This document shows positions 43,899 to 52,759 of a stretch of DNA of 64,000 bases, in pieces. Below the pieces are notes generated by a model. That model made no database searches, was not told the DNA's origin, and saw only the letters and a program-made list of their open reading frames with translations. How positions within the stretch are numbered: position 1 is the stretch's first letter; each line of letters begins with the position of its first letter. A program made the translations under genes and the position numbers. This DNA is from a bacterium (GTDB taxonomy: Bacteria; UBP6; UBA1177), in assembly GCA_017405875.1 (NCBI GenBank), contig JAFQZM010000040.1:35660-99659 (forward strand). The letters are read 5' to 3'.

Positions 43899-44765
43899 AT
43901 GAAAAAAGTTTTGTTTTTATTGAGTTTTTTGCTCGTTTTTGTAATTTCGTGCGGCAGCAGCGATCCGGTAAGGCCGGAAAAACAGGAAAATCCTACAGAT
44001 CAGGCTGATTCAACTGATACTCCGGAAGACACGGATCATGCAGATTCAGAAAAACCTTCGGACCCGGCAGAACCGGCTGATGACCCGACGGATTCAACGG
44101 ATCCGACCGGGCAGGCAGAACCTTCAGAAGAACCCGACGCAGAGACAAATCCTGCCGAATCTCAGGAACCGGAAGAGCCTGCGGCTGAAAAATTCTGCCA
44201 GTATGTCTGTACTACGGCTTCCGACTGTGTTCAGGCGGGTGCGAATGCAATAACTGATGTTGACAACTATAAGTGCGAAGACGGCAAGTGCGTATATTTA
44301 GGCTGCTTAAGCGATGCTGAATGCGACGAAATATACGGCGCTGTTACAGCTGCGAACGGCAAAGTTTACCGCTGCAATAAAAACGGTGCCTACGGTTATC
44401 CCGAATGTACTCCGACATGCTCGACTGCCGCAGACTGTGATCTTTACGGTCAGGGTTCAACAGGGTATGCCTATGACCTTGATAACTACAAATGCGAGAG
44501 TGGATTGTGCGTGTTTACCGGCTGCAACAGTGATGCCGAGTGCGAAGCCACGATGTCTTCGAGTGATTACAAGTGTCTGCCGCAGGAATACACCGGAAAA
44601 ACTCTGAAAATCTGCAATCTTCCGTGCAAAAGCGCCGCTGACTGCGCAAATTCAGTGTATCCGGAAGAGTTTTACGAGTGCAGAAATTCGCTATGTATCG
44701 CAAAAAGCTGCGAAAGCGATGAATGGTGCAAAAAATACATGACTGACGACTATGTGTGCAAGTGA
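43899..44765 (+). CDS. Cys-rich lipoprotein with repeated C-x-x-D-x-D-C units
   Basis: The lipobox is FVISC (Cys18). A Pro/Asp/Glu/Thr linker of about 75 residues follows. Then several units with the pattern C...C..ASDC....NYKCEDGKCVYLGCLSDAECDE alternate, each having about six cysteines and the ends of C-x3-A-x2-C. These resemble the Cys-rich extracellular repeats of Myxococcota. All cysteines would be oxidised after export, perhaps with help from the DsbA-like lipoprotein. The role is unknown. No ribosome site is evident; the gene starts 1 base after the previous stop, so translation may be coupled. Confidence 0.85.
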   Translation: MKKVLFLLSFLLVFVISCGSSDPVRPEKQENPTDQADSTDTPEDTDHADSEKPSDPAEPADDPTDSTDPTGQAEPSEEPDAETNPAESQEPEEPAAEKFCQYVCTTASDCVQAGANAITDVDNYKCEDGKCVYLGCLSDAECDEIYGAVTAANGKVYRCNKNGAYGYPECTPTCSTAADCDLYGQGSTGYAYDLDNYKCESGLCVFTGCNSDAECEATMSSSDYKCLPQEYTGKTLKICNLPCKSAADCANSVYPEEFYECRNSLCIAKSCESDEWCKKYMTDDYVCK

Positions 44766-44780
44766 TTTATCGGAGGATAA

Positions 44781-45539
44781 ATGAAAATTCTCTTTGTTAC
44801 CCAGGCTGCAAACGAACTGACTGATACTTCAAAATTTACACTTGATTTAATTCGGAAATTTGTTTCGGACATAAATTCTCGTGAAGGTTTTTACGCTGAA
44901 TTACTCGATATTTCTGCTTTGGACGTTAAAAATCTTGCGATCCGTGACATTGAAAAACTCTGTGCTGAAACGAAAACCGACATAAACAGTTTTGATGCGC
45001 TACACACTTTTTCGTTTCTGCCTTTTGTCAACAGAGTGTTCTTCAGGCAGTTCGTATTTTATTCGTTTGATTTCGATTCGAAGAGCAAGTATGCCGGTTT
45101 GATCGAGAATATCAACGGTCTCAACTGCTCGGAATGCGATATTTTAAACTTTTCGCTTCCTGAACTCTGCGATTTTTACACGCACAGGGTCATCAACACG
45201 AAATCGTTTGATACACGTCCGTGGGGCTGGTGGAAAACGCTCGTAAACGCCGATGATTACAAGATCAAACACATATTTGTCGCGCCTCATCAGAAGCTTA
45301 GTCTTCAGACGCACGAGTTCAGAAGTGAAACCTGGATGATCGCGGAAGGAAGCGGCTTCGTTGTTATCGGCAACCGCAGATTCAAAGCCGAAAAAGGGCT
45401 TGTTTTCACGATTCAGAAACATGAAAAGCACCGCGCCGAAACGGAAGATTCGTCTATGACGATCGTTGAACTTCAGCTCGGAAGCTACCTCGGCGAAGAC
45501 GATGTTAAAAGAATAGAAGATATTTACGGGAGAGTTTAA
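44781..45539 (+). CDS. Protein with C-terminal mannose-6-phosphate isomerase type II cupin domain
   Basis: GGAGG precedes the ATG. The C-terminal part (from about residue 145) matches the cupin of type II phosphomannose isomerases: RPWGWWKTL, FVAPHQKLSLQTHEFRSETW, HEKHRAE and the end LGEDDVKRIEDIYGR. This cupin converts fructose 6-phosphate to mannose 6-phosphate and normally sits at the C-terminus of bifunctional ManC. Here it is a separate gene placed before the guanylyltransferase gene. The N-terminal 140 residues (MKILFVTQAANELTDTSKF...) are unfamiliar; they may be an added domain. The two genes are 2 bases apart and clearly act together in GDP-mannose synthesis. Confidence 0.85.
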   Translation: MKILFVTQAANELTDTSKFTLDLIRKFVSDINSREGFYAELLDISALDVKNLAIRDIEKLCAETKTDINSFDALHTFSFLPFVNRVFFRQFVFYSFDFDSKSKYAGLIENINGLNCSECDILNFSLPELCDFYTHRVINTKSFDTRPWGWWKTLVNADDYKIKHIFVAPHQKLSLQTHEFRSETWMIAEGSGFVVIGNRRFKAEKGLVFTIQKHEKHRAETEDSSMTIVELQLGSYLGEDDVKRIEDIYGRV

Positions 45540-45541
45540 GC

Positions 45542-46594
45542 TTGAAACTTTCAGTTGTGATAATGGCTGGCGGCAGCGGCAAAAGGTTCTGGCCGCTTTC
45601 GAGAGAATCAAAGGCAAAGCAGAGTCTGGCTCTTTTTTCCGAAAAGACGCTTCTTGCCGAAACAATTGAGAGGATAAAGCCGTTGGCAGAGGACATCACG
45701 ATTGTGTCTTCGCTGAAACAGCGCGCAGAAATAGGGCGTGACGCTGAAAAGTACGAAAAAGTTAAAGTTATTTACGAGCCTTGCGGAAAAAACACTGCGC
45801 CGTGCATTCTTCTTTCGCTTTTGGCGATAAAATCAAAGTGCAGCGAAGAGAGAGCGGTGCTTGTTCTTCCTTCGGATCACTATGTTGCAGAACCTGAAAA
45901 GTTCAGAAAAACAGTCAAAAAAGGGCTCGGATTTCTTGAGAAAAATCGCGAAAGCATAGGCACTATCGGAATCGAGCCGGCCTATCCTGAAACGGGTTTC
46001 GGCTACATAAAAAAAGGGAAGGTTGTTGAAAACGGAATTTTCGGAGTCGAATCTTTTGAAGAAAAACCTTGCTTTGAAAAGGCTGAAAAATTCGTCGAAA
46101 GCGGAAACTATCTCTGGAACGGCGGAATTTTCATTTTTTCGCTTGATCCGATGCTTGAAGAGTTCAAAAAACTGACTCCCGATATTTATGAAACGGTGAA
46201 TTCGCTCAAATCCTTCGATATGCCGGAGCTCGGAATTTACGATTCGCTGCGGTCGATATCTTTCGATTACGCCGTGATGGAAAAAACTGAAAAACCGCTG
46301 TTTACGGTTCCGGGAAATTTCGGATGGAACGATGTCGGAAGCTGGAAAGCGTATTTCGATCTTCTTCCGAAAGATGAAAGCGGAAACGCGAAAGTCGGAA
46401 ATGCGGCTTTTATAAACTGCCGCAACTCTTTAGCCGTAAACCTGACGGAAAAAGAGATTGTTATGTTTAACAAAGAGAGCGAGCTGCTTGTCGCAACTGA
46501 CGATGCGATATTTTCGGCAACTCTCAACGATCACGCAAAAATGCGCGAAATCACGGAATTTCTCGATAAAAACAATCTTAAAAAACTACTCTGA
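45542..46594 (+). CDS. manC: Mannose-1-phosphate guanylyltransferase (single-domain ManC)
   Basis: The start is a TTG with GGGAGAG upstream, 2 bases after the previous stop. The protein (350 aa) begins with the nucleotidyltransferase signature VVIMAGGSGKRFWPLSRES, followed by EPCGKNTAPC, LPSDHYV, TGFGYIKKG, FEEKPCFEKA, YLWNGGIFIF and NFGWNDVGSW, all typical of GDP-mannose pyrophosphorylases. It makes GDP-mannose for polysaccharides or glycosylation. It ends shortly after the catalytic domain, lacking the usual cupin, which the preceding gene supplies. Confidence 0.96.
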   Translation: MKLSVVIMAGGSGKRFWPLSRESKAKQSLALFSEKTLLAETIERIKPLAEDITIVSSLKQRAEIGRDAEKYEKVKVIYEPCGKNTAPCILLSLLAIKSKCSEERAVLVLPSDHYVAEPEKFRKTVKKGLGFLEKNRESIGTIGIEPAYPETGFGYIKKGKVVENGIFGVESFEEKPCFEKAEKFVESGNYLWNGGIFIFSLDPMLEEFKKLTPDIYETVNSLKSFDMPELGIYDSLRSISFDYAVMEKTEKPLFTVPGNFGWNDVGSWKAYFDLLPKDESGNAKVGNAAFINCRNSLAVNLTEKEIVMFNKESELLVATDDAIFSATLNDHAKMREITEFLDKNNLKKLL

Positions 46595-46604
46595 AAATTG
46601 AGGA

Positions 46605-46648
46605 CAAAAAAAACCCTGCTTTAAAAACCGAAGTTTTCAAAACAGGGT
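46605..46648 (-). terminator. Terminator of the small Ala/Glu-rich lipoprotein gene
   Basis: ACCCTG (46613-46618) pairs with CAGGGT (46643-46648), and an inner stem AAAAC/GTTTT around CGAA extends it. On the minus strand it is followed by a run of eight T. It separates two convergent genes. Confidence 0.7.
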
Positions 46649-46675
46649 AAAAAGAAAAAATTTCCTGTTGGCAGC

Positions 46676-46903
46676 TTATTCAGCCGGAGCTTCTTCAGCC
46701 GGAGCTTCTTCAGCAGCCGGAGCTTCTTCAGCAGGAGCCTGTTCTTCAGCAGCGGGAGCCGGAGCTTCTTCAGCAGCCGGAGCTTCTTCTGCAGCAGCAG
46801 CCGGAGCTTCAGCAGCAGCCGGAGCTTCTTCAGCTTTCTTTTCTGCGGAACCGCATGAAACAGCGAAGAAAAGAGCGAAAAGAGCGATAGCGAGAAATCT
46901 CAT
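46676..46903 (-). CDS. Small Ala/Glu/Pro-repeat lipoprotein
   Basis: GGAGG lies five bases before this ATG, so I use it, although the frame is open for another 109 codons upstream in AT-rich non-coding sequence. The product is only 75 aa: a signal peptide with lipobox AVSC (Cys17), then GSAEKKAEEAPAAA and repeated EEAPA units. Such short, highly expressed-looking lipoproteins may act as periplasmic spacers or envelope filler. There is no known domain. The opposite strand's long Ser/Gly/Ala frame is an artefact of the repeats. Confidence 0.85.
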   Translation of the reverse strand: MRFLAIALFALFFAVSCGSAEKKAEEAPAAAEAPAAAAEEAPAAEEAPAPAAEEQAPAEEAPAAEEAPAEEAPAE

Positions 46904-47008
46904 TTTTTCCTCCAATTCTTGGTTAAAAAAACAAATTTTACTAAAACCGCAGAAATTATCTGCGACAAAAAACGGGGGAATATAGCACTTTTTTTTGAAA
47001 AGTCCAGT

Positions 47009-47069
47009 AAAGTTAAAAAAATTGTCTGCAAAAAGTGAAAAAATTGTTTGCATAAAGTTAAAAACTGCA
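47009..47069 (+). repeat. Three direct repeats upstream of glgC
   Basis: Copies of an AAAGTTAAAAAAATTGTCTGCA-like unit start at 47009, 47032 and 47054 (the last shorter). They lie in the 314-base gap between the divergent lipoprotein and glgC genes, about 90-150 bases before the glgC -10 box. They may be regulator sites. The rest of the gap holds no open frame I trust; a TATATT -10 for the minus-strand gene is at 46984-46979. Confidence 0.45.
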
Positions 47070-47158
47070 GTTTTAGGAATGAAAAAGTTCGTCAGGCAAC
47101 AATTTCCGCCTGTAAAAATAAAACTTTTACAAAAGGTCGAAATTTCTAAAAAAAGTAG

Positions 47159-47164
47159 TATAAT
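47159..47164 (+). promoter_or_regulatory. Predicted -10 box of glgC
   Basis: A perfect TATAAT within GTATAATACT, 54 bases before the glgC ATG. The same extended GTATAATACT word precedes the vWA gene at 3586. No clear -35 is seen. Confidence 0.5.
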
Positions 47165-47217
47165 ACTCTGTTTTTTGGGGCGTTTTACTGATTTTAACCG
47201 ATAAATCGGAGGGAAAA

Positions 47218-48468
47218 ATGTCAAAGGCACTTGTAATGATCCTCGCCGGCGGTCAGGGCAAAAGGCTCGCTCCGCTTACTTCGGACAGAGCGAAACCGGC
47301 GGTTCCGTTCGGCGGTTCCTACCGTATAATCGACTTTGTTCTGAGCAACTTCGTCAACTCGGGTTTTATGCAGATCAAGGTTCTGACGCAGTTCATGAGC
47401 GACTCTCTGATCCAGCACATTTCGAGAAACTGGGGTTTATCGCCGCGCTTCAACCAGTATGTTGATTCGGTTCCGGCGCAGATGCGTACCGGCGACAACT
47501 GGTATCTGGGCAGTGCCGACGCGATCTATCAGAATCTCAATCTTATTCGTGACGAATCTCCGAAAAATGTGTTTGTCTTCAGCGGCGACCACATCTACAA
47601 AATGGATATTTCGCAGATGTACACATACCACAACATCAAAAATGCCGACATGACGATTGCGGCTATTCCCGTTCCGATCAAGGAGGCGAGCGCTTTCGGC
47701 GTTATTGAAATCGATGATGATTACCGCATGATCGGTTTTGAGGAAAAACCGAAAAATCCGAAACCGATTCCCGGAAATCCGGATTATGCCCTTGTCAGCA
47801 TGGGAAATTACCTTTTTTCGAGAGAAGTTCTCGTCAACGCGGTTACGAACGACGCGAAAGATCCGACAAGCGAGCACGATTTCGGCAAAAACGTCATTCC
47901 GGCGCTTTATCCCTACAAACGGGTCTACGTTTACGATTTCCTGAAAAATACGATCTATATGCCCGATGAAAACGAGTATGAAAAGCCTTACTGGCGCGAT
48001 GTCGGAACGATAAAAAGCTACTTTGAAGCACACATGGATCTCGTTTCGGTTTCTCCGGCAATCAATCTTTACAACCGCCACTGGCCGATTTTCGGTTTTC
48101 CGGAAGTCAACATGCCGCCTGCGAAGTTCGTTTTTGCCGACAAGGAGCACAAAAGGCTCGGAATCGCGACAGATTCGCTTGTTTCCGAAGGGTGCATCAT
48201 CAGCGGCGGCAGCGTGAACCGCTCCGTTCTTTCGCCAGGTGTCAGAGTCAACAGCTACAGCAAACTTGACCAGTGCGTAATTCTCAACAACGTCAAAATC
48301 GGACGTTACTGCGAGCTTAAAAACGTCATCGTTGATAAAAATGTCGTCATTCCGCCCGACACGAAAGTCGGTTTCGACCTCAAGAAGGATGCAGAACGCG
48401 GCTTTACCGTTACTGAAGACGGAATCGTAGTAATTCCCAAGGGTTACAATTTTCAGGAGGACAGATAG
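47218..48468 (+). CDS. glgC: Glucose-1-phosphate adenylyltransferase
   Basis: GlgC makes ADP-glucose from ATP and glucose 1-phosphate, the committed step of glycogen synthesis. GGAGGG precedes the ATG. The N-terminal nucleotidyltransferase domain shows LAGGQGKRLAPLTSDRAKPAVPFGG, GTADAIYQN-like GSADAIYQN, FSGDHIYKMD and FEEKPKNP; the C-terminal left-handed helix domain carries SVLSPGVRVNSYSKLDQCVI. Length (416 aa) is normal. It is followed after 3 bases by a GH57 gene and probably co-transcribed. Confidence 0.97.
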   Translation: MSKALVMILAGGQGKRLAPLTSDRAKPAVPFGGSYRIIDFVLSNFVNSGFMQIKVLTQFMSDSLIQHISRNWGLSPRFNQYVDSVPAQMRTGDNWYLGSADAIYQNLNLIRDESPKNVFVFSGDHIYKMDISQMYTYHNIKNADMTIAAIPVPIKEASAFGVIEIDDDYRMIGFEEKPKNPKPIPGNPDYALVSMGNYLFSREVLVNAVTNDAKDPTSEHDFGKNVIPALYPYKRVYVYDFLKNTIYMPDENEYEKPYWRDVGTIKSYFEAHMDLVSVSPAINLYNRHWPIFGFPEVNMPPAKFVFADKEHKRLGIATDSLVSEGCIISGGSVNRSVLSPGVRVNSYSKLDQCVILNNVKIGRYCELKNVIVDKNVVIPPDTKVGFDLKKDAERGFTVTEDGIVVIPKGYNFQEDR

Positions 48469-48471
48469 TCC

Positions 48472-50646
48472 ATGACTGAACTCGTTTTTTTGTGGCACAT
48501 GCACCAGCCTTACTACAAAGACTGTATCAGAAACACTTACCTCATGCCGTGGGTTCGTCTCCACGCGCTGAAAGGTTACTACGATATTCCTTCTGCAATG
48601 AAAAAATACGGTGTAAAAGGTGTCGTGAACGTCGTTCCGTCGCTTATCGAGCAGCTTAAGGACTACGCTGAAAACAACGTGACCGATGCCTGGCTCGAGC
48701 ACACGATAACCGATCCGAGCGAAATGAAAGAAGAGCAGAAAGCATTCGTCATAAAGAATTTTTTCATGCTCAACTGGGACCGTCTGGTCCGCACTTCGCC
48801 GCGTTACAACGAGCTTTTGAACAAGCGTCTGCGCTACGAAAAGAAGCTCGGCTGGAACGAAATGGCGCGTCTCTTTTCCGATGATGAAATCCTTGACCTT
48901 CAGGTTCTTTTCAACCTCAAATGGTTCGGTTTTACGGCAAAGGCGGAGTTCGAGCGTCTTGCAGAGCTTGAACGCAAGGACTGCGGCTTTACAAAAAGGG
49001 ATAAAGAGGATCTTCTTGAAATCCAGCGCAAAGTCCTGCGCAGCATAATCCCGCTTTACAGACGTCTTGCCGATGAAGGTGTCATCGAAATTTCGTTTAC
49101 CCCTTTCTATCACCCGATTTTTCCGCTCGTTTACGACAGCGACATAGCAAAAAGAAGCACGACACTGCCGCTTCCGCCGCGTTTTTCCTATCCCGAAGAC
49201 GCGAAATGGCACTTGGAAGAGGGAAAGCGCTACAGCGAAGAAGTCTGGGGACGCACTCTGAACGGAATGTGGCCGGCTGAAGGCTCGGTTGCACCAGAAA
49301 TAATCAATGCGGCTGCCGATTCTTCGGTAAAGTGGATGACAACTGATGAAACTATCCTTTTGAAATCGATTGGCCGCAGTGACAAGTCGCAGGTGCTCTA
49401 CACCCCGTATCTTTTGAAAGGTGAGAAAAATCAGGATGTCGCAATATTTTTCAGAGACAAATACCTCTCCGATCTTCTCGGTTTCTCGTTTTCTCAGATG
49501 AAGCCGGAGCAGGCGGCTGACATTTTTGTAAACTATGTGAAAAATGCAGGCGCAAACTTCCCGTCAAACGGCTCTGAACCTGTAGTTTCGGTCATCATGG
49601 ACGGCGAAAACGCGTGGGAATCATATCCCGATAACGGCGGGCACTTTTTGAAAGAACTTTTCACGCGCCTGAGCAGTGATAAAGAGATAAAAACGACGAC
49701 TTATTCCGACATAATCAGCCGCGGAACTGATAAATATTCCGTTATCAACGACTTGTGGTCAGGTTCGTGGATAAACGGAAACTACGAAATCTGGATCGGA
49801 AACGACGAGGACAATTCCGCGTGGGGTTACCTCAAGCGCGTCCGCGATTTTTATGCGAAATACAGCCAGAATCACGTTGTAGAACCGCAGATCCACGCCG
49901 AAGTCATGCGCTGCCTTTACAGAGCCGAAGGAAGCGACTGGTTCTGGTGGTACGGTCCGCAGTTTTCGACCGAAAACGACTGGCTTTTCGACCGCCTTTT
50001 CAGGCGTCATCTGCGCCGCGTCTACAACCTGCTCGGCATGAACTATCCGACATTTCTTGATATTCCGATTTCGTCGGAGCTGAGCAGCAGTCTCATCGTC
50101 GAACCGACTGGCGAGATAAATCCGATAATTTCGGGCCGCAGCAACGGCTACTACGAATGGGCAGGTGCCGGACGCTTCGAAAATGCACAGAAAGCGGGCG
50201 GCGCGATGTACAATTCGATCAAGCTCGTCGACAAAATCCTTTACGGATTCAACCGCGACATGCTGTTTTTCAGGATCGAACTGACAAATCCGATGCACTT
50301 TTACGAGCACAAAAAATACTTCATCAAAGGCTTTATGATGGATCACAAAAGCATCGATTTCGCCCTTCCGATGGTGAGGATCGAAAAAACGCCCTTCCTG
50401 ATTCACAGCAGCAACGAAACCGGCAGAGTTTCCGACATCGTGGGAGCCGGAGAAGCCGCATTCGATGAAGTTATGGAGTTCACTTTATATTCGAAAAAAA
50501 TCGGCCTGAAAGCGGGCGAAAAAGTGAAAATCTACTTCAAAATCCTTTCCAATGAAGGAATCGAACTCGAAAGGATCCCCGGAAACGGCTCGATCGAAGT
50601 GACGATTCCCGATGATGCAGCCCTTTTCAAACTGTGGGATGTGTAG
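48472..50646 (+). CDS. Glycoside hydrolase family 57 enzyme
   Basis: The family start FLWHMHQPYYKD is present. The catalytic nucleophile is Glu270 (GMWPAEGSV) and the acid/base Asp377 (VIMDGENAWE), both in conserved settings. The C-terminal third (from about residue 490) is beta-rich and fits the accessory domain of GH57 amylases. Length is 724 aa. GH57 members act as alpha-amylases, branching enzymes or 4-alpha-glucanotransferases on glycogen. The exact activity cannot be settled here, but its place right behind glgC links it to glycogen metabolism. AGGAGG inside the end of glgC serves as its ribosome site. There is no signal peptide, so it is cytosolic. Confidence 0.95.
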   Translation: MTELVFLWHMHQPYYKDCIRNTYLMPWVRLHALKGYYDIPSAMKKYGVKGVVNVVPSLIEQLKDYAENNVTDAWLEHTITDPSEMKEEQKAFVIKNFFMLNWDRLVRTSPRYNELLNKRLRYEKKLGWNEMARLFSDDEILDLQVLFNLKWFGFTAKAEFERLAELERKDCGFTKRDKEDLLEIQRKVLRSIIPLYRRLADEGVIEISFTPFYHPIFPLVYDSDIAKRSTTLPLPPRFSYPEDAKWHLEEGKRYSEEVWGRTLNGMWPAEGSVAPEIINAAADSSVKWMTTDETILLKSIGRSDKSQVLYTPYLLKGEKNQDVAIFFRDKYLSDLLGFSFSQMKPEQAADIFVNYVKNAGANFPSNGSEPVVSVIMDGENAWESYPDNGGHFLKELFTRLSSDKEIKTTTYSDIISRGTDKYSVINDLWSGSWINGNYEIWIGNDEDNSAWGYLKRVRDFYAKYSQNHVVEPQIHAEVMRCLYRAEGSDWFWWYGPQFSTENDWLFDRLFRRHLRRVYNLLGMNYPTFLDIPISSELSSSLIVEPTGEINPIISGRSNGYYEWAGAGRFENAQKAGGAMYNSIKLVDKILYGFNRDMLFFRIELTNPMHFYEHKKYFIKGFMMDHKSIDFALPMVRIEKTPFLIHSSNETGRVSDIVGAGEAAFDEVMEFTLYSKKIGLKAGEKVKIYFKILSNEGIELERIPGNGSIEVTIPDDAALFKLWDV

Positions 50647-50654
50647 GAGACGAT

Positions 50655-51836
50655 ATGGAACTTAAAAATAAACTTGAAAAGAATTTCCTGAAATTCCCTT
50701 TTGAGCTTTTTGACGCGATTTTTTCGCAGAAAAGTTTCATCGATATCGAAAGGCTCAACGTCCATGACAGGGAGTCGGGGCTTGTTTTCATCAAAAATTA
50801 CGGCTACGACATAACCGATCCCGAGATTGCCGAGACTGTTTCTTCGATCCTGAGCGAGGCGAAAACCTTCATCCAGACTTATCTTCTCGAAGATCCCGAA
50901 GGAAAAACCGAAACTCTGATAATTCCGCCGGACATTCTCTGCAACGACGATATTGTGAGCCTTCTCATCATGGCTTCGGAAAAGGAAAAAACGCTCCGTC
51001 AGGCATGGGCTTGCGCGATTCTGAGAGTGGCGCACACGATAACCCACGTTGAAAACGACCTTGCAAAAAGTTTTATGCCCGGAATCAGAAACCAGATTTA
51101 TAAAAGATTCAGCTCTCACCTTAACGGAAATTCGGCGGGCGGATACTTTCTCGGAACGGGCGATGACGCGATAAGGCTTAAACTTTTCGAGATAAAAAAC
51201 GACAAGTCGCGCGACAGTCTGATACTCAAACTTCTCCACAAAAAGGAGAATGTTACTGCCGATATTTTCGACCGCGTCGGAGTGCGTATCGTGACTTACA
51301 CCAAACTCGATATTATCCTTGTTCTCAGGTATTTCGCGACGAATCATGTTATTTCGTTCGCAAACATCAAGCCGAGCAGAACGAAAAACAACGTCGTCAA
51401 CATTCCGCGTTTCATCGAGGGTGTCGAAGAGTTGAAATCGTACGATCTTTCCTCGTGGTCGCAGGAAGACGTTGCCGACTTCCTTGAAAAATATCTCGAG
51501 ATTCCGCCGGAGGAAAAGGAGGAGATTACAAAGAGAAATATCGAGGAGACGAACCTCTATTCTTCGACTTCGTATTCTTCGATCCAGCTCACGAGCCGAC
51601 TTCTAATAACTATGGAAGACCCGATAAATCCGTCTAAACCGACTTACCGCTTTTTCTTCCCGTTTGAAGTGCAGATTCTGGATGAAGAGAGTTTTGTCGA
51701 AAGCCGCTCGGGGCGCGCGAACCACGAGGAATACAAGAAAAATCAGACGATTGCGGCAAGAAAACGCGTTCTTACGAATGTTATCAGATATATGAGACAG
51801 CATCCGTGGGAAACGGAGATTGCAAATGGAAAATAG
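50655..51836 (+). CDS. Conserved protein with RelA/SpoT-reminiscent core (TIGR04552-like)
   Basis: AGGAG lies five bases before the ATG at 50655, while the frame is open seven codons upstream. The protein (393 aa) has no signal or membrane segment. A block with ADIFDRVGVRIVTYTKLDIILVLRYFATNH recalls the RelA/SpoT nucleotidyltransferase segment D..G.RI, followed by FFFPFEVQILD, which fits the conserved E.Q strand of that family. I believe it belongs to a family annotated in Myxococcota as TIGR04552/TIGR04562. It follows the GH57 gene after 8 bases. If it makes or senses an alarmone, it could link nutrient state to glycogen, but this is inference. Confidence 0.7.
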   Translation: MELKNKLEKNFLKFPFELFDAIFSQKSFIDIERLNVHDRESGLVFIKNYGYDITDPEIAETVSSILSEAKTFIQTYLLEDPEGKTETLIIPPDILCNDDIVSLLIMASEKEKTLRQAWACAILRVAHTITHVENDLAKSFMPGIRNQIYKRFSSHLNGNSAGGYFLGTGDDAIRLKLFEIKNDKSRDSLILKLLHKKENVTADIFDRVGVRIVTYTKLDIILVLRYFATNHVISFANIKPSRTKNNVVNIPRFIEGVEELKSYDLSSWSQEDVADFLEKYLEIPPEEKEEITKRNIEETNLYSSTSYSSIQLTSRLLITMEDPINPSKPTYRFFFPFEVQILDEESFVESRSGRANHEEYKKNQTIAARKRVLTNVIRYMRQHPWETEIANGK

Positions 51837-51892
51837 TGGCGCAAACTTTGTCGGGATAACGGAAGCGCCACAAAAAATAAAAGGAGGCTATC

Positions 51893-52426
51893 ATGAAAAA
51901 AATTTTTCTGTTTACGGTAATTCTGCTTGTTTCATCATTTTTGTTTGCCGAAAACGCGACGATCACGCTGAAAAACGGCAAGACAATTTCGGGAAAGGTC
52001 TTAAAAATCGAGGCTGCGCAGCTTGACAGCAAGTCTTTGAGCGAAACTACGACGATTTCTGCGGCGCAGGGTGTCAACGAACTTATGCTCAAGTTTGCCG
52101 ACATCAAAGAGATCGTTTTTAAAAGCAGCGACGATGTTTCGTGCTTCGAAGACGGCAGATTCGTTCCCGTCAGAAAGTACTGCTCGATGAAGGCTCTCTA
52201 CCACATCGTGCCGAAAGTAAAAAGCGAGAGCAAAGAGCCGATAGAGATCGAAGACAACAAAGTTTTCTTCATTCATATCGAAGGCGAAAAATCGCCGGTA
52301 GCCGCGTTTTTCTACAAAATCCAGGTCAGCAACGAAGGAAACGAGAGCAAAAAAGACTATCCCGATCTTGAAAGGGAAGTTCTTGAGCTGAGCAAAAACA
52401 ACATTAAAAAAATAGTTTTCAAATAG
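51893..52426 (+). CDS. Exported protein of unknown function
   Basis: AAGGAGG precedes the ATG. A signal peptide (MKKIFLFTVILLVSSFLFAE) is followed by about 155 residues. The first part, ATITLKNGKTISGKVLKIEAAQL, looks like a small beta-barrel/SH3-like strand pattern often seen in periplasmic proteins. Two cysteines (SCFEDG, YCSMKA) may form a disulfide. The remainder is charged beta/alpha. I recognise no family. It is followed 9 bases later by the thioredoxin gene and may be co-transcribed with it. Confidence 0.75.
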   Translation: MKKIFLFTVILLVSSFLFAENATITLKNGKTISGKVLKIEAAQLDSKSLSETTTISAAQGVNELMLKFADIKEIVFKSSDDVSCFEDGRFVPVRKYCSMKALYHIVPKVKSESKEPIEIEDNKVFFIHIEGEKSPVAAFFYKIQVSNEGNESKKDYPDLEREVLELSKNNIKKIVFK

Positions 52427-52435
52427 GAGGAAACA

Positions 52436-52759
52436 ATGCTTATTCACGCAAATGAAGAGACTTTTCAGGCTGAAGTCATCGATTTCAAGGGTGTCGCAAT
52501 AGTTGATTTCTGGGCACCGTGGTGCGGACCGTGCAAAATGCTCGGACCGATTTTCGAAGAGCTTTCAAACGACTACGAAGGCAATGCGAATGTCAAATTC
52601 GTCAAGGTAAACACCGACGAAAACATGGAACTTTCATTTAAGTACAAAATCCGCGGAATCCCGTGCGTCAAAGTTTTCAAAGAGGGTCAGGAAGTTGAAA
52701 CCTCAGTCGGTCTCGTTCCGAAAGAGGAACTTGAAGATTTAGTCAAAAGAAATCTGTGA
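52436..52759 (+). CDS. trxA: Thioredoxin
   Basis: The classic active site WAPWCGPCKM is complete (Cys30, Cys33), with the cis-proline IRGIPCVKVF and normal length (107 aa). There is no signal peptide, so it acts in the cytoplasm as a disulfide reductase. GGAGGAAAC precedes the ATG. An extra cysteine follows the cis-proline (Pro-Cys), which is uncommon in thioredoxins. It ends a gene string on the plus strand; the next gene is convergent. Confidence 0.97.
   Translation: MLIHANEETFQAEVIDFKGVAIVDFWAPWCGPCKMLGPIFEELSNDYEGNANVKFVKVNTDENMELSFKYKIRGIPCVKVFKEGQEVETSVGLVPKEELEDLVKRNL

Noticed and set aside
46668..46985. Ser/Gly/Ala-rich plus-strand frame
   Set aside because: It is the antisense of the EEAPA repeats of the small lipoprotein, whose own start has a strong ribosome site.
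47437..49212. 591-codon open frame opposite glgC and the GH57 gene
   Set aside because: It lies antisense to two clearly real enzymes and has a composition expected from the reverse complement of their codon use.
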